A stretch of DNA of 8,132 bases from JANMEX01 sp043744175 (lineage in GTDB: Bacteria; Pseudomonadota; Alphaproteobacteria; Rhizobiales; Rhizobiaceae): assembly GCA_043744175.1 (NCBI GenBank), contig JAYTVD010000036.1, forward strand, positions 1 to 8,132. The letters run 5' to 3'. The notes under the pieces were generated by a model. That model saw only the letters and a list, made by a program, of their open reading frames with translations, made no database searches and was not told the DNA's origin. This document shows positions 1 to 6,115 of this stretch, piece after piece (position 1 is the first letter of the stretch; every line of letters begins with the position of its first letter). A program made the translations under genes and the position numbers.

Positions 1-533
1 TTGTCGCCTGGACCATAAAGGTTTGTCGGCATGGCCGAAATAAAATCAAGACCGTATTGCTTACGGAAAGATTGGCACAGTTTGATACCTGCGATCTTGG
101 CAATCGCATACCATTCATTGGTTGGCTCAAGTGCACCTTCAAGCAATTCGCTCTCCTTGATGGGTTGAGCGGCGAGCTTTGGGTAGATGCAGGACGAACC
201 GAGGAATAGCAGCTTATCCACGCCATTACCGGCAGCGGCCTTGATGATATTGGCTTCAATCATCAGGTTTTCATAGAGGAAATCTGCGGGATATTTATCG
301 TTGGCATAGATCCCTCCGACTTTCGCTGCCGCTAGAAACACTGCCTGCGGACGGTTTTTGGCAAACCATTGCTCGACATCGGCTTGGCGCGTGAGGTCCA
401 ACTCATCGCGCTTTGCGGTCAGAATTGTGCTGCCTTCGCTGGCAAGTCGGCGAACAATTGCCGAGCCTACCATGCCGCGATGGCCAGCCACAAAAACAGT
501 TTTTCCATTTAGATTATAGAGTTCAGCGGACAT
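1..533 (-). CDS. fcl: GDP-L-fucose synthase, N-terminal part (runs off the left edge)
   Basis: The 177 visible residues belong to an NADP-dependent epimerase/reductase of the short-chain dehydrogenase superfamily. The enzyme converts GDP-4-keto-6-deoxy-D-mannose to GDP-L-fucose, a cytosolic step that supplies sugar for surface polysaccharide. What is seen: a Rossmann nucleotide-binding loop GHRGMVGS at residues 17-24, the segment AAAKVGGIYAN near 68-78, the active-site stretch SSCIYP at 113-118, and the catalytic pair in YAIAK (Tyr142, Lys146). The Cys of SSC and the Tyr/Lys pair correspond to the known catalytic residues of E. coli Fcl. Family members are about 310-320 residues, so slightly more than half is present and the substrate-binding C-terminus lies outside the window. 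The start is the ATG at 531-533; no strong Shine-Dalgarno is visible upstream. It is divergent from trxB. The family call is firm; the exact sugar product rests on homology. Confidence 0.9.
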   Translation of the reverse strand, partial: MSAELYNLNGKTVFVAGHRGMVGSAIVRRLASEGSTILTAKRDELDLTRQADVEQWFAKNRPQAVFLAAAKVGGIYANDKYPADFLYENLMIEANIIKAAAGNGVDKLLFLGSSCIYPKLAAQPIKESELLEGALEPTNEWYAIAKIAGIKLCQSFRKQYGLDFISAMPTNLYGPGD

Positions 534-645
534 TGCGCTTTGCCTGTTCAAGATCTGTAACCATACTATGATTAGACGGTGACGAATGAGGGTCGTTGGT
601 TCCTATCACGCCGCAGCTATAAGAAATCAAGTAATGAAACGGCTT

Positions 646-670
646 TTGATATGATTACCTTTGCTATCAA
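646..670. promoter_or_regulatory. Interrupted dyad in the fcl-trxB divergent intergenic region
   Basis: TTGATA at 646-651 and TATCAA at 665-670 form a 6-bp inverted repeat with a 13-bp spacer. It lies between two divergent genes, where an operator could serve either. A dyad this short can occur by chance. I found no convincing -35/-10 pair for either gene in 534-804, so this is only a candidate site. Confidence 0.2.
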
Positions 671-804
671 GTGTGGATAGTGAGCACAATATCCATTCTA
701 GCCTTGAATTCTTGGCATGGCTGGGCCACTTTAATGTTCGAAAATGCAATCCGCCTTTCTTGAAGAGGGGCTGTGGTGCTTAATAACTATTTCAGGTAAA
801 ATTT

Positions 805-1770
805 ATGTCTTCACCCCACGCACCCGTTATTATCATTGGTTCTGGCCCTGCTGGTTACACTGCTGCGATTTATGCGGCGCGCGCGATGCTTAAGCCCGTT
901 CTAATTGCCGGTTTGCAACAGGGCGGGCAGCTTACAATTACCACCGATGTGGAAAACTATCCCGGCTTTGCCGAGCCCATCCAAGGGCCTTGGCTGGTTG
1001 AACAAATGCGTTTGCAGGCAGAGCATGTTGGCGCGGAAATTGTCAGCGATATCGTGGTGAGTGTTGATGTCTCGCGCCGCCCGTTTCATGTGACATGCGA
1101 TAGCGGCGCGCAATATACTTGCGATGCGCTGATTGTTGCGACGGGTGCTCAGGCCAAGTGGCTGGGCATCTCGTCTGAGCAGCAATTTATGGGCTTTGGC
1201 GTTTCCGCCTGCGCCACTTGCGACGGCTTCTTTTATCGTGGCAAGGATGTTGTGGTGGTGGGTGGTGGCAATACGGCTGTGGAAGAGGCGATTTATCTTT
1301 CGCACATCGCCAAATCAGTGACAGTTGTTCATCGACGTGACCATTTCCGTGCTGAAAAGATTATGCAGGACCGTTTGTTTGCTAAGGCAAATGTTAGCGT
1401 GGTTTGGAATAGCGCCATTGATGAAATCACCGGCGAGACCAGCGTGCCGCCATCGGTTACGGGCGTTCGTCTGAAGAATGTTCAGACCGGCGTTTTGACA
1501 GACGTTAAGACTGATGGCGTGTTTGTCGCCATTGGACATGCGCCTGCGGTCGAATTGTTCCAAGGCAAGTTGAAGCAAAAGCCAAATGGCTATCTTTGGA
1601 CCGTGCCCGGCTCAACGGCGACAGACGTTCCGGGCGTTTTTGCGGCGGGCGACGTGGCGGACGATATTTATCGTCAGGCTGTTACCGCCGCGGGGCTTGG
1701 CTGCATGGCTGCGCTCGAGGCTGAAAAATATATTGCCGTGTATGCGACGCACAAAATTGCCGCCGAATAA
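805..1770 (+). CDS. trxB: Thioredoxin reductase (NADPH)
   Basis: A 321-residue cytosolic flavoenzyme that passes electrons from NADPH through FAD and a redox-active disulfide to thioredoxin. The length is normal for the low-molecular-weight bacterial class. Seen in the protein: an N-terminal FAD-binding loop GSGPAGYTA (12-20); the segment GGQLTITTDVENYPGF (40-55) typical of TrxB; the active-site disulfide CATC (Cys136, Cys139) followed by DGFF; the NADPH-domain loop GGGNTA (153-158) and HRRDHFRAE (176-184), whose arginines fit NADPH phosphate binding; and the C-terminal FAD motif FAAGDV (279-284) with the RQAVTAAG helix. The ATG is preceded by AGGT at 794-797, 7 nt upstream. The LysR gene starts 59 bp after the stop on the same strand, suggesting co-transcription. 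Nothing is missing or broken. Confidence 0.96.
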   Translation: MSSPHAPVIIIGSGPAGYTAAIYAARAMLKPVLIAGLQQGGQLTITTDVENYPGFAEPIQGPWLVEQMRLQAEHVGAEIVSDIVVSVDVSRRPFHVTCDSGAQYTCDALIVATGAQAKWLGISSEQQFMGFGVSACATCDGFFYRGKDVVVVGGGNTAVEEAIYLSHIAKSVTVVHRRDHFRAEKIMQDRLFAKANVSVVWNSAIDEITGETSVPPSVTGVRLKNVQTGVLTDVKTDGVFVAIGHAPAVELFQGKLKQKPNGYLWTVPGSTATDVPGVFAAGDVADDIYRQAVTAAGLGCMAALEAEKYIAVYATHKIAAE

Positions 1771-1818
1771 GAGCGCAAGCGTTTCATACACAAAATAACC
1801 GGTAGAGGGTGCCGGGCG

Positions 1819-1825
1819 AGGAGGG
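1819..1825 (+). promoter_or_regulatory. Strong Shine-Dalgarno that fixes the LysR start
   Basis: AGGAGGG lies 4 nt before the ATG at 1830. An in-frame GTG at 1809 would add seven residues (MPGEEGS) but would place this ribosome-binding site inside the coding region. The ATG also matches the N-terminus I recall for LsrB/VtlR homologues (MPLDWDKLRIFH). Confidence 0.8.
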
Positions 1826-1829
1826 TTCG

Positions 1830-2726
1830 ATGCCACTTGACTGGGATAAGCTGCGTATTTTCCATGCTGCAGCCGAGGCAGGGTCGTTTACCCATGCGGC
1901 GGATAAGCTACATTTGTCACAATCGGCGATTTCGCGGCAAGTTTCGAGCTTGGAACATGATGTCGGTGTGCCGCTGTTCAGCCGCCATGCGCGGGGACTG
2001 ATTCTCACCGAACAGGGCGAATTATTGTTCCGTACGGCCCATGATGTGCTGTTAAAGCTCGAAAATGTGCGAGTTCGGCTTACTGAAAACAAAGATAAGC
2101 CAACCGGCCGCCTGCGCGTGACAACAACGGTTGGCCTCGGCCAAGGCTGGCTGGCGGAGCGGGCCCCTGAATTCATTGAACAATTTCCAGATGTGCAGTT
2201 GCAGCTTTTGTTTGATAATGAAGAGCTGGATTTGAACTTGCGCCATGCCGATTGCGCTATTCGTTTGCGCCAGCCGCAGCAGCCGGACCTTATACAGAAG
2301 CGGCTTTTCACTGTGCATTTCCATGTTTATGCGACCTCCGGCTATATCAATCGTTTTGGCAAACCGGAGACTTTGGCGGAACTGGACAATCACAAGCTGG
2401 TGACATTTGGTGAGCCTGCGCCGACTTATATCAATGATATCAATAACTTGGAAACGGTGGGAAGGCCTGAAGGTGATCCGCGCTTACCGGTTTTGCAGAT
2501 CAATAATCTATTGTCAGTCAAGCGCGCGGTGCAGCGCGGGGTCGGTGTGGCTTTGTTGCCGGACTATATGATTGAGAAGGATTCAGGGCTGGTGCAAATT
2601 CCAATGGATATGGAAATGCCGACGTTCGACACTTACTTTTGTTATCCGGAAGCGATGAAAAATGCAGCTAAACTCAATGCTTTCCGCGATTTTCTGGTAG
2701 CAAAAGCCAGAAGTTGGAACTTTTGA
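1830..2726 (+). CDS. lsrB: LysR-type transcriptional regulator of the LsrB/VtlR group
   Basis: A 298-residue LysR-family DNA-binding regulator. Residues 1-65 form the winged helix-turn-helix: DKLRIFHAAAEAGSFTHAA, then LHLSQSAISRQVSSLE as the recognition helix, then GVPLFSRHARGLILTEQG. A linker helix follows to about residue 90. The effector-binding domain starts at GRLRVTTTVGLG (93-104) and runs to the C-terminus. I assign it to the LsrB/VtlR group because of the N-terminal sequence, the trxB gene directly upstream and the AbcR-like sRNA directly downstream; from memory these flank the Brucella vtlR and Agrobacterium lsrB/vtlR genes. In those relatives the regulator activates an AbcR sRNA and affects envelope, oxidative-stress and host-interaction functions. 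Only two cysteines are present (142 and 271). The LysR family is certain; the subgroup is strongly supported by context but needs a tree. Confidence 0.88.
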   Translation: MPLDWDKLRIFHAAAEAGSFTHAADKLHLSQSAISRQVSSLEHDVGVPLFSRHARGLILTEQGELLFRTAHDVLLKLENVRVRLTENKDKPTGRLRVTTTVGLGQGWLAERAPEFIEQFPDVQLQLLFDNEELDLNLRHADCAIRLRQPQQPDLIQKRLFTVHFHVYATSGYINRFGKPETLAELDNHKLVTFGEPAPTYINDINNLETVGRPEGDPRLPVLQINNLLSVKRAVQRGVGVALLPDYMIEKDSGLVQIPMDMEMPTFDTYFCYPEAMKNAAKLNAFRDFLVAKARSWNF

Positions 2727-2755
2727 AGCCGTTTTTGTTCTAAGCCATGTGAAAA

Positions 2756-2773
2756 ATGCACGACAGCAATGCA
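2756..2773. promoter_or_regulatory. Candidate LysR-type operator upstream of the sRNA
   Basis: ATGCA occurs at 2756-2760 and again at 2769-2773. Because TGCA is self-complementary, the pair also reads as a dyad, TGCA-N9-TGCA. An overlapping T-N11-A (2749-2761 region, beginning TGTGAAA) resembles the general LysR-family site. The dyad centre is about 50-55 bp before the predicted sRNA start, within the zone where LysR activators usually bind. VtlR/LsrB regulating this site is inference from relatives. Confidence 0.35.
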
Positions 2774-2783
2774 AAGTGAATCA

Positions 2784-2812
2784 TTGAAAATTCAGTCGTC
2801 TAAACGCATATG
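2784..2812 (+). promoter_or_regulatory. Predicted sigma-70-type promoter of the AbcR-like sRNA
   Basis: TTGAAA at 2784-2789 is a good -35 match. A 17-bp spacer leads to a weak -10, CATATG, at 2807-2812. A weak -10 suits an activator-dependent promoter. The predicted start falls near 2817-2820, giving a transcript of about 115-120 nt. A GANTC (CcrM) site, GAATC, sits at 2778-2782 just before the -35. Confidence 0.5.
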
Positions 2813-2816
2813 AACA

Positions 2817-2935
2817 TCATCTCCAGTGCGCAATTTCCTCCTCCCTCCGTGCGCTGTGAGTGTTCCCCTCTGGAGGTTTTGCCTGAAAAGGCTCACTCCA
2901 CATCTCAAGCCGGACTTATTGTCCGGCTTTTTTTT
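2817..2935 (+). ncRNA. abcR: AbcR-family (alpha-r15) trans-acting small RNA
   Basis: The sequence folds into the layout known for AbcR RNAs. Stem 1 pairs CAGTGCGC (2824-2831) with GTGCGCTG (2849-2856), including two G-U pairs, and presents a 17-nt loop, AATTTCCTCCTCCCTCC, rich in CUCC anti-Shine-Dalgarno motifs. A middle region contains a second pyrimidine patch, TTCCCCTC (2863-2870), and a GCCT-GAAA-AGGC hairpin (2881-2892), possibly closed by TGAG/CTCA pairing (2857-2860 with 2892-2895). An intrinsic terminator ends the RNA. AbcR RNAs use CUCC loops to mask ribosome-binding sites of many mRNAs, mainly for ABC-transporter substrate-binding proteins, with Hfq. Position directly after an LsrB/VtlR gene supports the family call. 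The 5' end is predicted, not known. Only one copy is present here, whereas some rhizobia carry two in tandem. Confidence 0.8.
2907..2935 (+). terminator. Rho-independent terminator of the sRNA
   Basis: AAGCCGGAC (2907-2915) pairs perfectly with GTCCGGCTT (2921-2929) around the loop TTATT, and eight T residues follow (2928-2935). In the opposite direction the same stem lies just past the glutathione S-transferase stop but lacks a good T-tract, so it is probably a poor terminator for that gene. Confidence 0.95.
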
Positions 2936-2943
2936 GCCTAAAA

Positions 2944-3561
2944 TTACTGCGTGTGCCACTCTATCGGGACATGGCCCTTGTCTGCTGCGACTCTTGTAAG
3001 CCATTGATTTATATTAGGAAAAATTGACATATCATAGCCGCCGCGGCTTTCCGCGGTGTGGGTGTAGGCGTAGAGGCAGAGGTCTGCGACGGTGATCTCA
3101 TCGCCGGCTAGAAATTTGGTTTTGCCAAGTTGAACTTCCATGACGCCGAGTGCGCGGTTGCCACCTTCTAATAAATTATTCAAATTTTCCAATGTCTTAG
3201 CTGCTGCGCGGTGCGGATATGTTAGAATTGCTGCGCGTACTGCGACGGTGCCTTCGTGGGAGTTTTGCTCGAAAAACATCCATTCGTGGACCTTGGCGCG
3301 GGCGAAGGCATCTTGCGGCACAAAACGGGTATTTTCACCTAAATAGAGCAAAATAGCGTTGGATTCGGCCAGCAATCTGCCGTCTTCCAGCTCTAAGAGC
3401 GGTACTTTGCCGTTCGGATTTTTGGCGCGGAAGGCTTCAGATGTGGTGACGCCGGAGCCGTACTCGGCGGCTATGTGTTTGAAATCTATACCAAGTTTCG
3501 CCATGAGCAGGCGCACCTTGTAGGAATTTCCTGAACTCGGCATGGAGTAAAGTGTCAGCAT
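2944..3561 (-). CDS. Glutathione S-transferase family protein
   Basis: A 205-residue cytosolic protein with the two-domain GST fold; the substrate is unknown. The N-terminal thioredoxin-like domain (about 1-77) starts LTLYSMPSSGNSYKVRLL, with Ser9/Ser10 and Asn12 in the position of the usual glutathione-activating residue. It includes the cis-proline in NGKVPLLELEDG (Pro54) and the glutathione-binding pair in ESNAI (Glu66, Ser67). The helical domain (about 85-200) contains FLAGDEITVADLCLYAY with the conserved N-capping TVAD (157-160). I chose the ATG at 3559-3561 because it begins the first beta strand and has GGAG 8 nt upstream; the 18-residue longer frame from 3615 adds a non-homologous-looking extension. 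It converges on the sRNA gene. A GST gene at this place is, from memory, also found in Brucella. Confidence 0.88.
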   Translation of the reverse strand: MLTLYSMPSSGNSYKVRLLMAKLGIDFKHIAAEYGSGVTTSEAFRAKNPNGKVPLLELEDGRLLAESNAILLYLGENTRFVPQDAFARAKVHEWMFFEQNSHEGTVAVRAAILTYPHRAAAKTLENLNNLLEGGNRALGVMEVQLGKTKFLAGDEITVADLCLYAYTHTAESRGGYDMSIFPNINQWLTRVAADKGHVPIEWHTQ

Positions 3562-3691
3562 GTTGATGGCTCCGGTTGATATAACCCCACGATCCACCGC
3601 AGCTGCACCTGGCACAAATGAAAAATTGTGAAGTGGCCTATCACGCTGGCTGAAGTGTGGTCGTAAACCGGTCGGCGAACGCCCGAAGATG

Positions 3692-3712
3692 GTGCGGAAA
3701 CCGTGCGGAAAC
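3692..3712. repeat. Short tandem repeat, two 10-bp units
   Basis: GTGCGGAAAC occurs at 3692-3701 and 3703-3712, one base apart (11-bp period). It lies in the 163-bp gap after the EAL gene stop and before the GST start. An 11-bp period puts both copies on the same DNA face, so a protein site is possible; chance is also possible. Confidence 0.4.
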
Positions 3713-3724
3713 GATGCGCCGCTG

Positions 3725-4612
3725 CTACGCCGCGTATTTGCGGAACGATCTGGCGCTTGAATGGCCGATATCGCGCAGGGCGTCGTGCATCTCGCGCTGC
3801 TTTAAGTTTTGAAGTGCGGGGATAAAGCGGGCAAAGGTCGTGGGCGCGATTTCGGGACGGGCCAGCGCAAAGCCTTGCACGTAAGTTGTGCCTGTCATTT
3901 CGGTTAGCTCAAGCTGCCATAGCTCTTCGATGCCTTCGAACACTGTGGCGATGCCGCGAGACGTAAACTGTGCGACCATGGTTTTCAAAAGTTCGTAGCC
4001 CGCCTTAGTGCCGAGTAGGCGCGTGACCCAGCGGCCATCGAATTTCACTATGTCGGGGCGGAGCCGCGCGAGCCGCTCGGCGTCGGAATGGTCGGAGCCA
4101 TAATCATCTATCGCCAGCTTGAAGCCGTTGGCCTTGATGGCGTCGGTCAGCGAATAGAGCAGGGCGGGGGTCTTCACTTTCTGTTCGGTGATTTCGCAGA
4201 CCAGCTTAGACGGACTGGCGCCAGTCTTGGCCCAAATGCGGCGGATGCTGGAAAGCGCGGCGCTGACATCGAGAATGGAGTTGAATGCGGACGGGTCGAT
4301 GTTGACAAACAGCATGGCGTTTTTGACCGGCAGCGTGGTGGCGTTTTTCATGTGCAAATCGCGCGTCAGCGTTTCGATGGCGAAGCGGTCGGCCTTGGTG
4401 ATGTTTTTGAAAAAGAAGCCCGGCGTTAAATTGCGGCCCGCCAGAAACGGGCGGATGAGGCCTTCAAATCCGGCAATTTCCGCACGACCTGTTTTGAGCG
4501 AAAAGATTGGCTGGAAGGCGCTTTTCAGCTGCCAGGGGCCATAGAGCTGAACTTCGGTTCCGTCTTTTTGCGGCAGCGCGCGGGATATTGTTTGCGACGA
4601 CATGGTGACCAT
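3725..4612 (-). CDS. EAL-domain protein, probable cyclic-di-GMP phosphodiesterase
   Basis: A 295-residue stand-alone EAL domain with no visible GGDEF, PAS, signal peptide or membrane segment, so probably cytosolic. EAL enzymes hydrolyse c-di-GMP to pGpG, lowering the signal that favours biofilm. The signature is EGL rather than EAL (Glu50 in FEGLIRP). All eight catalytic positions defined in enzymes such as RocR appear present: Glu50, Asn104 (FVNIDP), Glu140 (EITE), Asp169-Asp170, Lys190 (VKFDG), Glu226 (FEGIEE) and Gln246 (VQGFALARP). Spacings from Asp170 to Gln246 equal those of RocR. Loop 6 after the DD pair reads YGSDHSDAERL instead of the usual FGTGYSSL-like sequence, which could reduce activity or dimer coupling. 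The start is uncertain: ATG at 4610-4612 or ATG at 4601-4603, neither with a strong Shine-Dalgarno. A C-terminal tail of about 25 residues follows the domain. Confidence 0.87.
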   Translation of the reverse strand: MVTMSSQTISRALPQKDGTEVQLYGPWQLKSAFQPIFSLKTGRAEIAGFEGLIRPFLAGRNLTPGFFFKNITKADRFAIETLTRDLHMKNATTLPVKNAMLFVNIDPSAFNSILDVSAALSSIRRIWAKTGASPSKLVCEITEQKVKTPALLYSLTDAIKANGFKLAIDDYGSDHSDAERLARLRPDIVKFDGRWVTRLLGTKAGYELLKTMVAQFTSRGIATVFEGIEELWQLELTEMTGTTYVQGFALARPEIAPTTFARFIPALQNLKQREMHDALRDIGHSSARSFRKYAA

Positions 4613-4667
4613 CCAATTTCAATCGATAAAATTGCATGAGTGCCCTCAAGAATCCGTTAATCATAAC

Positions 4668-4808
4668 GAACCTGACCGAAAACTCTACTTTGGCGGCCAA
4701 CTAGCGCAATTTTCTGCGCTTCCGTTGCTCACGTACTATAGTACGCTCCGCTACGGTTCTCGAAAATCACGCTATTTCGCTCGCCAAAGCGAGTTTTGGG
4801 TCAGGTTC
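4668..4808. repeat. 141-bp imperfect palindromic intergenic element
   Basis: The outer arms begin GAACCTGACC (4668) and end GGTCAGGTTC (4808). They stay paired for about 27 bp with one mismatch and one small indel (4668-4695 against 4782-4808). Interrupted pairing continues inward (TAGCG, ATTTTC and CGGTAGCGG-like blocks) to a perfect 14-bp centre, CGTACTATAGTACG (4732-4745). As RNA or single-stranded DNA it would form one long hairpin. It has no coding signs. It resembles palindromic intergenic elements scattered through alphaproteobacterial genomes, but I cannot assign a named family. It sits between divergent genes, so it may affect promoters on both sides. Confidence 0.85.
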
Positions 4809-4871
4809 TAAGATTTTGCCTTGCGATAAAGCCCCGTCTGCCGCATAGGAACGGCGTAAAATTTTGCCCAA

Positions 4872-4876
4872 CGGAG
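4872..4876 (+). promoter_or_regulatory. Shine-Dalgarno that fixes the aminotransferase start
   Basis: CGGAG lies 9 nt before the ATG at 4886. The same frame is open back to an ATG at 4796, but that extension is translated from the palindromic element and has no family resemblance. Confidence 0.7.
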
Positions 4877-4885
4877 TCCCCCCAA

Positions 4886-6088
4886 ATGGCCTTTCTTGCT
4901 GATGTCCTTTCCCGCGTAAAGCCTTCTGCCACCATCGTGATCACCCAGAAGGCACGGGATCTGAAGGCGCAGGGCAAAGACATTATCTCGCTTTCCGTTG
5001 GCGAGCCGGATTTTGATACGCCGGATAATATCAAAGAGGCCGCCATTGCCGCTATCCGCAAGGGCGAGACGAAGTATCCGCCGGTTTCCGGCATTCCGCA
5101 GCTGCGCGAGGCGATTGCCGCTAAGTTTAAGCGCGAAAACGGGCTGGATTATAAGGCGAGCCAGACAATCGTCGGCACCGGCGGCAAGCAGGTGCTTTAC
5201 AATGCGTTTTTGGCCACGCTGAACCCCGGCGATGAGGTGGTTATCCCCGCGCCTTACTGGGTTTCATATCCGGAAATGGTGGCGCTGAACTATGGCACGC
5301 CGGTTATCGTCAACACCACGCTTGAAAATAATTTCAAGCTGCAAGCTGCTGATTTGGATGCGGCTATCACGCCAAAAACAAAGTGGGTGCTGCTCAACTC
5401 GCCGTCCAACCCATCGGGCGCGGCCTATAGCTTCGCCGAGATGAAGGCGCTGACGGATGTGCTGGTGCGCCATCCGCATGTGTGGATTTTGACCGATGAT
5501 ATGTATGAGCATCTGGTCTATGGCGATTTCACGTTCGTGACGCCCGCTCAAGTCGAGCCCGCGCTTTATGAGCGTACGCTGACTATGAACGGCGTTTCTA
5601 AATCCTATGCCATGACAGGCTGGCGCATTGGCTATGCGGCGGGTCCGGAACATCTCATCAAGGCGATGGATATGGTGCAAGGTCAGCAAACCTCCGGTGC
5701 AAGCACCATTTCGCAATGGGCCGCAGTGGAAGCGCTGAACGGCACGCAGGCGCATCTGCCCATCTTCCGCAAGGCGTTTGAGGCGCGGCGTGATCTCGTC
5801 GTTTCCATGCTCAACCAAGCCACCGGCATGGTCTGCCCCAAGCCCGAAGGCGCGTTCTACGTCTATCCATCAGTGGCCGCGCTTATCGGCAAGAAGACGC
5901 CATCGGGCAAGGTAATTGCCACGGATGAGGATTTTGTCGTCGCCCTGCTGGAAGACGAAGGCGTCGCCGCCGTGCATGGCTCGGCGTTTGGGTTAGGGCC
6001 GAATTTCCGGATTAGCTATGCGACTAGTGATGTGTTGCTGGAAGAGGCTTGCAAGCGGATACAGAGGTTTACGGCTGGGTTGCGGTGA
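4886..6088 (+). CDS. aatA: Class I pyridoxal-phosphate aspartate aminotransferase (I-beta type)
   Basis: A 400-residue cytosolic PLP enzyme that interconverts aspartate plus 2-oxoglutarate with oxaloacetate plus glutamate. The length and opening (LSRVKPSATIVITQKARDL, SVGEPDFDTP) are those of the alphaproteobacterial I-beta group. Seen: the cofactor-binding GTGGKQ (97-102), the aromatic PYWVSYPE (123-130), NSPSNPSG with the conserved Asn175, TDDMYEHLVY (203-212) with the pyridine-binding Asp204, SKSYAMTGWRIGY with the Schiff-base lysine Lys239, and FRISYA with the substrate-carboxylate Arg375. Some I-beta enzymes also transaminate prephenate to arogenate, so a dual role in tyrosine/phenylalanine synthesis is possible but not decided by sequence reading. 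It is divergent from the EAL gene, with the palindrome in its upstream region. The stop is 27 bp from the convergent AIPR gene, with no clear terminator between them. Confidence 0.93.
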   Translation: MAFLADVLSRVKPSATIVITQKARDLKAQGKDIISLSVGEPDFDTPDNIKEAAIAAIRKGETKYPPVSGIPQLREAIAAKFKRENGLDYKASQTIVGTGGKQVLYNAFLATLNPGDEVVIPAPYWVSYPEMVALNYGTPVIVNTTLENNFKLQAADLDAAITPKTKWVLLNSPSNPSGAAYSFAEMKALTDVLVRHPHVWILTDDMYEHLVYGDFTFVTPAQVEPALYERTLTMNGVSKSYAMTGWRIGYAAGPEHLIKAMDMVQGQQTSGASTISQWAAVEALNGTQAHLPIFRKAFEARRDLVVSMLNQATGMVCPKPEGAFYVYPSVAALIGKKTPSGKVIATDEDFVVALLEDEGVAAVHGSAFGLGPNFRISYATSDVLLEEACKRIQRFTAGLR

Positions 6089-6115
6089 GGGGTGGCGGGC
6101 GAGAACAACACTGAA

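Noticed and set aside
1809..1829. GTG start seven codons upstream for the LysR gene
   Set aside because: The strong AGGAGGG at 1819-1825 would fall inside the gene, and the ATG at 1830 gives the expected family N-terminus.
1784..2393. Minus-strand frames opposite the LysR gene
   Set aside because: Low-complexity serine/arginine-rich translations typical of antisense reading; the plus strand encodes a full LysR protein.
3562..3615. Upstream ATG adding 18 residues to the GST
   Set aside because: GST folds begin at the first beta strand, here LTLYS; the ATG at 3561 has GGAG at suitable spacing.
4088..4544. Two overlapping plus-strand frames opposite the EAL gene
   Set aside because: They are antisense shadows of a GC-biased gene whose own translation carries all EAL motifs.
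4668..4808. Palindrome as a transcription terminator for the flanking genes
   Set aside because: Both flanking genes diverge from it, so it lies at their 5' sides, and neither arm is followed by a T-tract.
4796..4885. Upstream ATG giving a 430-residue aminotransferase
   Set aside because: The added 30 residues are read from the palindromic repeat and leader, with no family resemblance; the ATG at 4886 has a Shine-Dalgarno and gives the standard 400 residues.
5264..5818. 184-codon minus-strand frame inside the aminotransferase gene
   Set aside because: It is opposite the best-conserved part of aatA, has no recognisable domain and no good ribosome-binding site.
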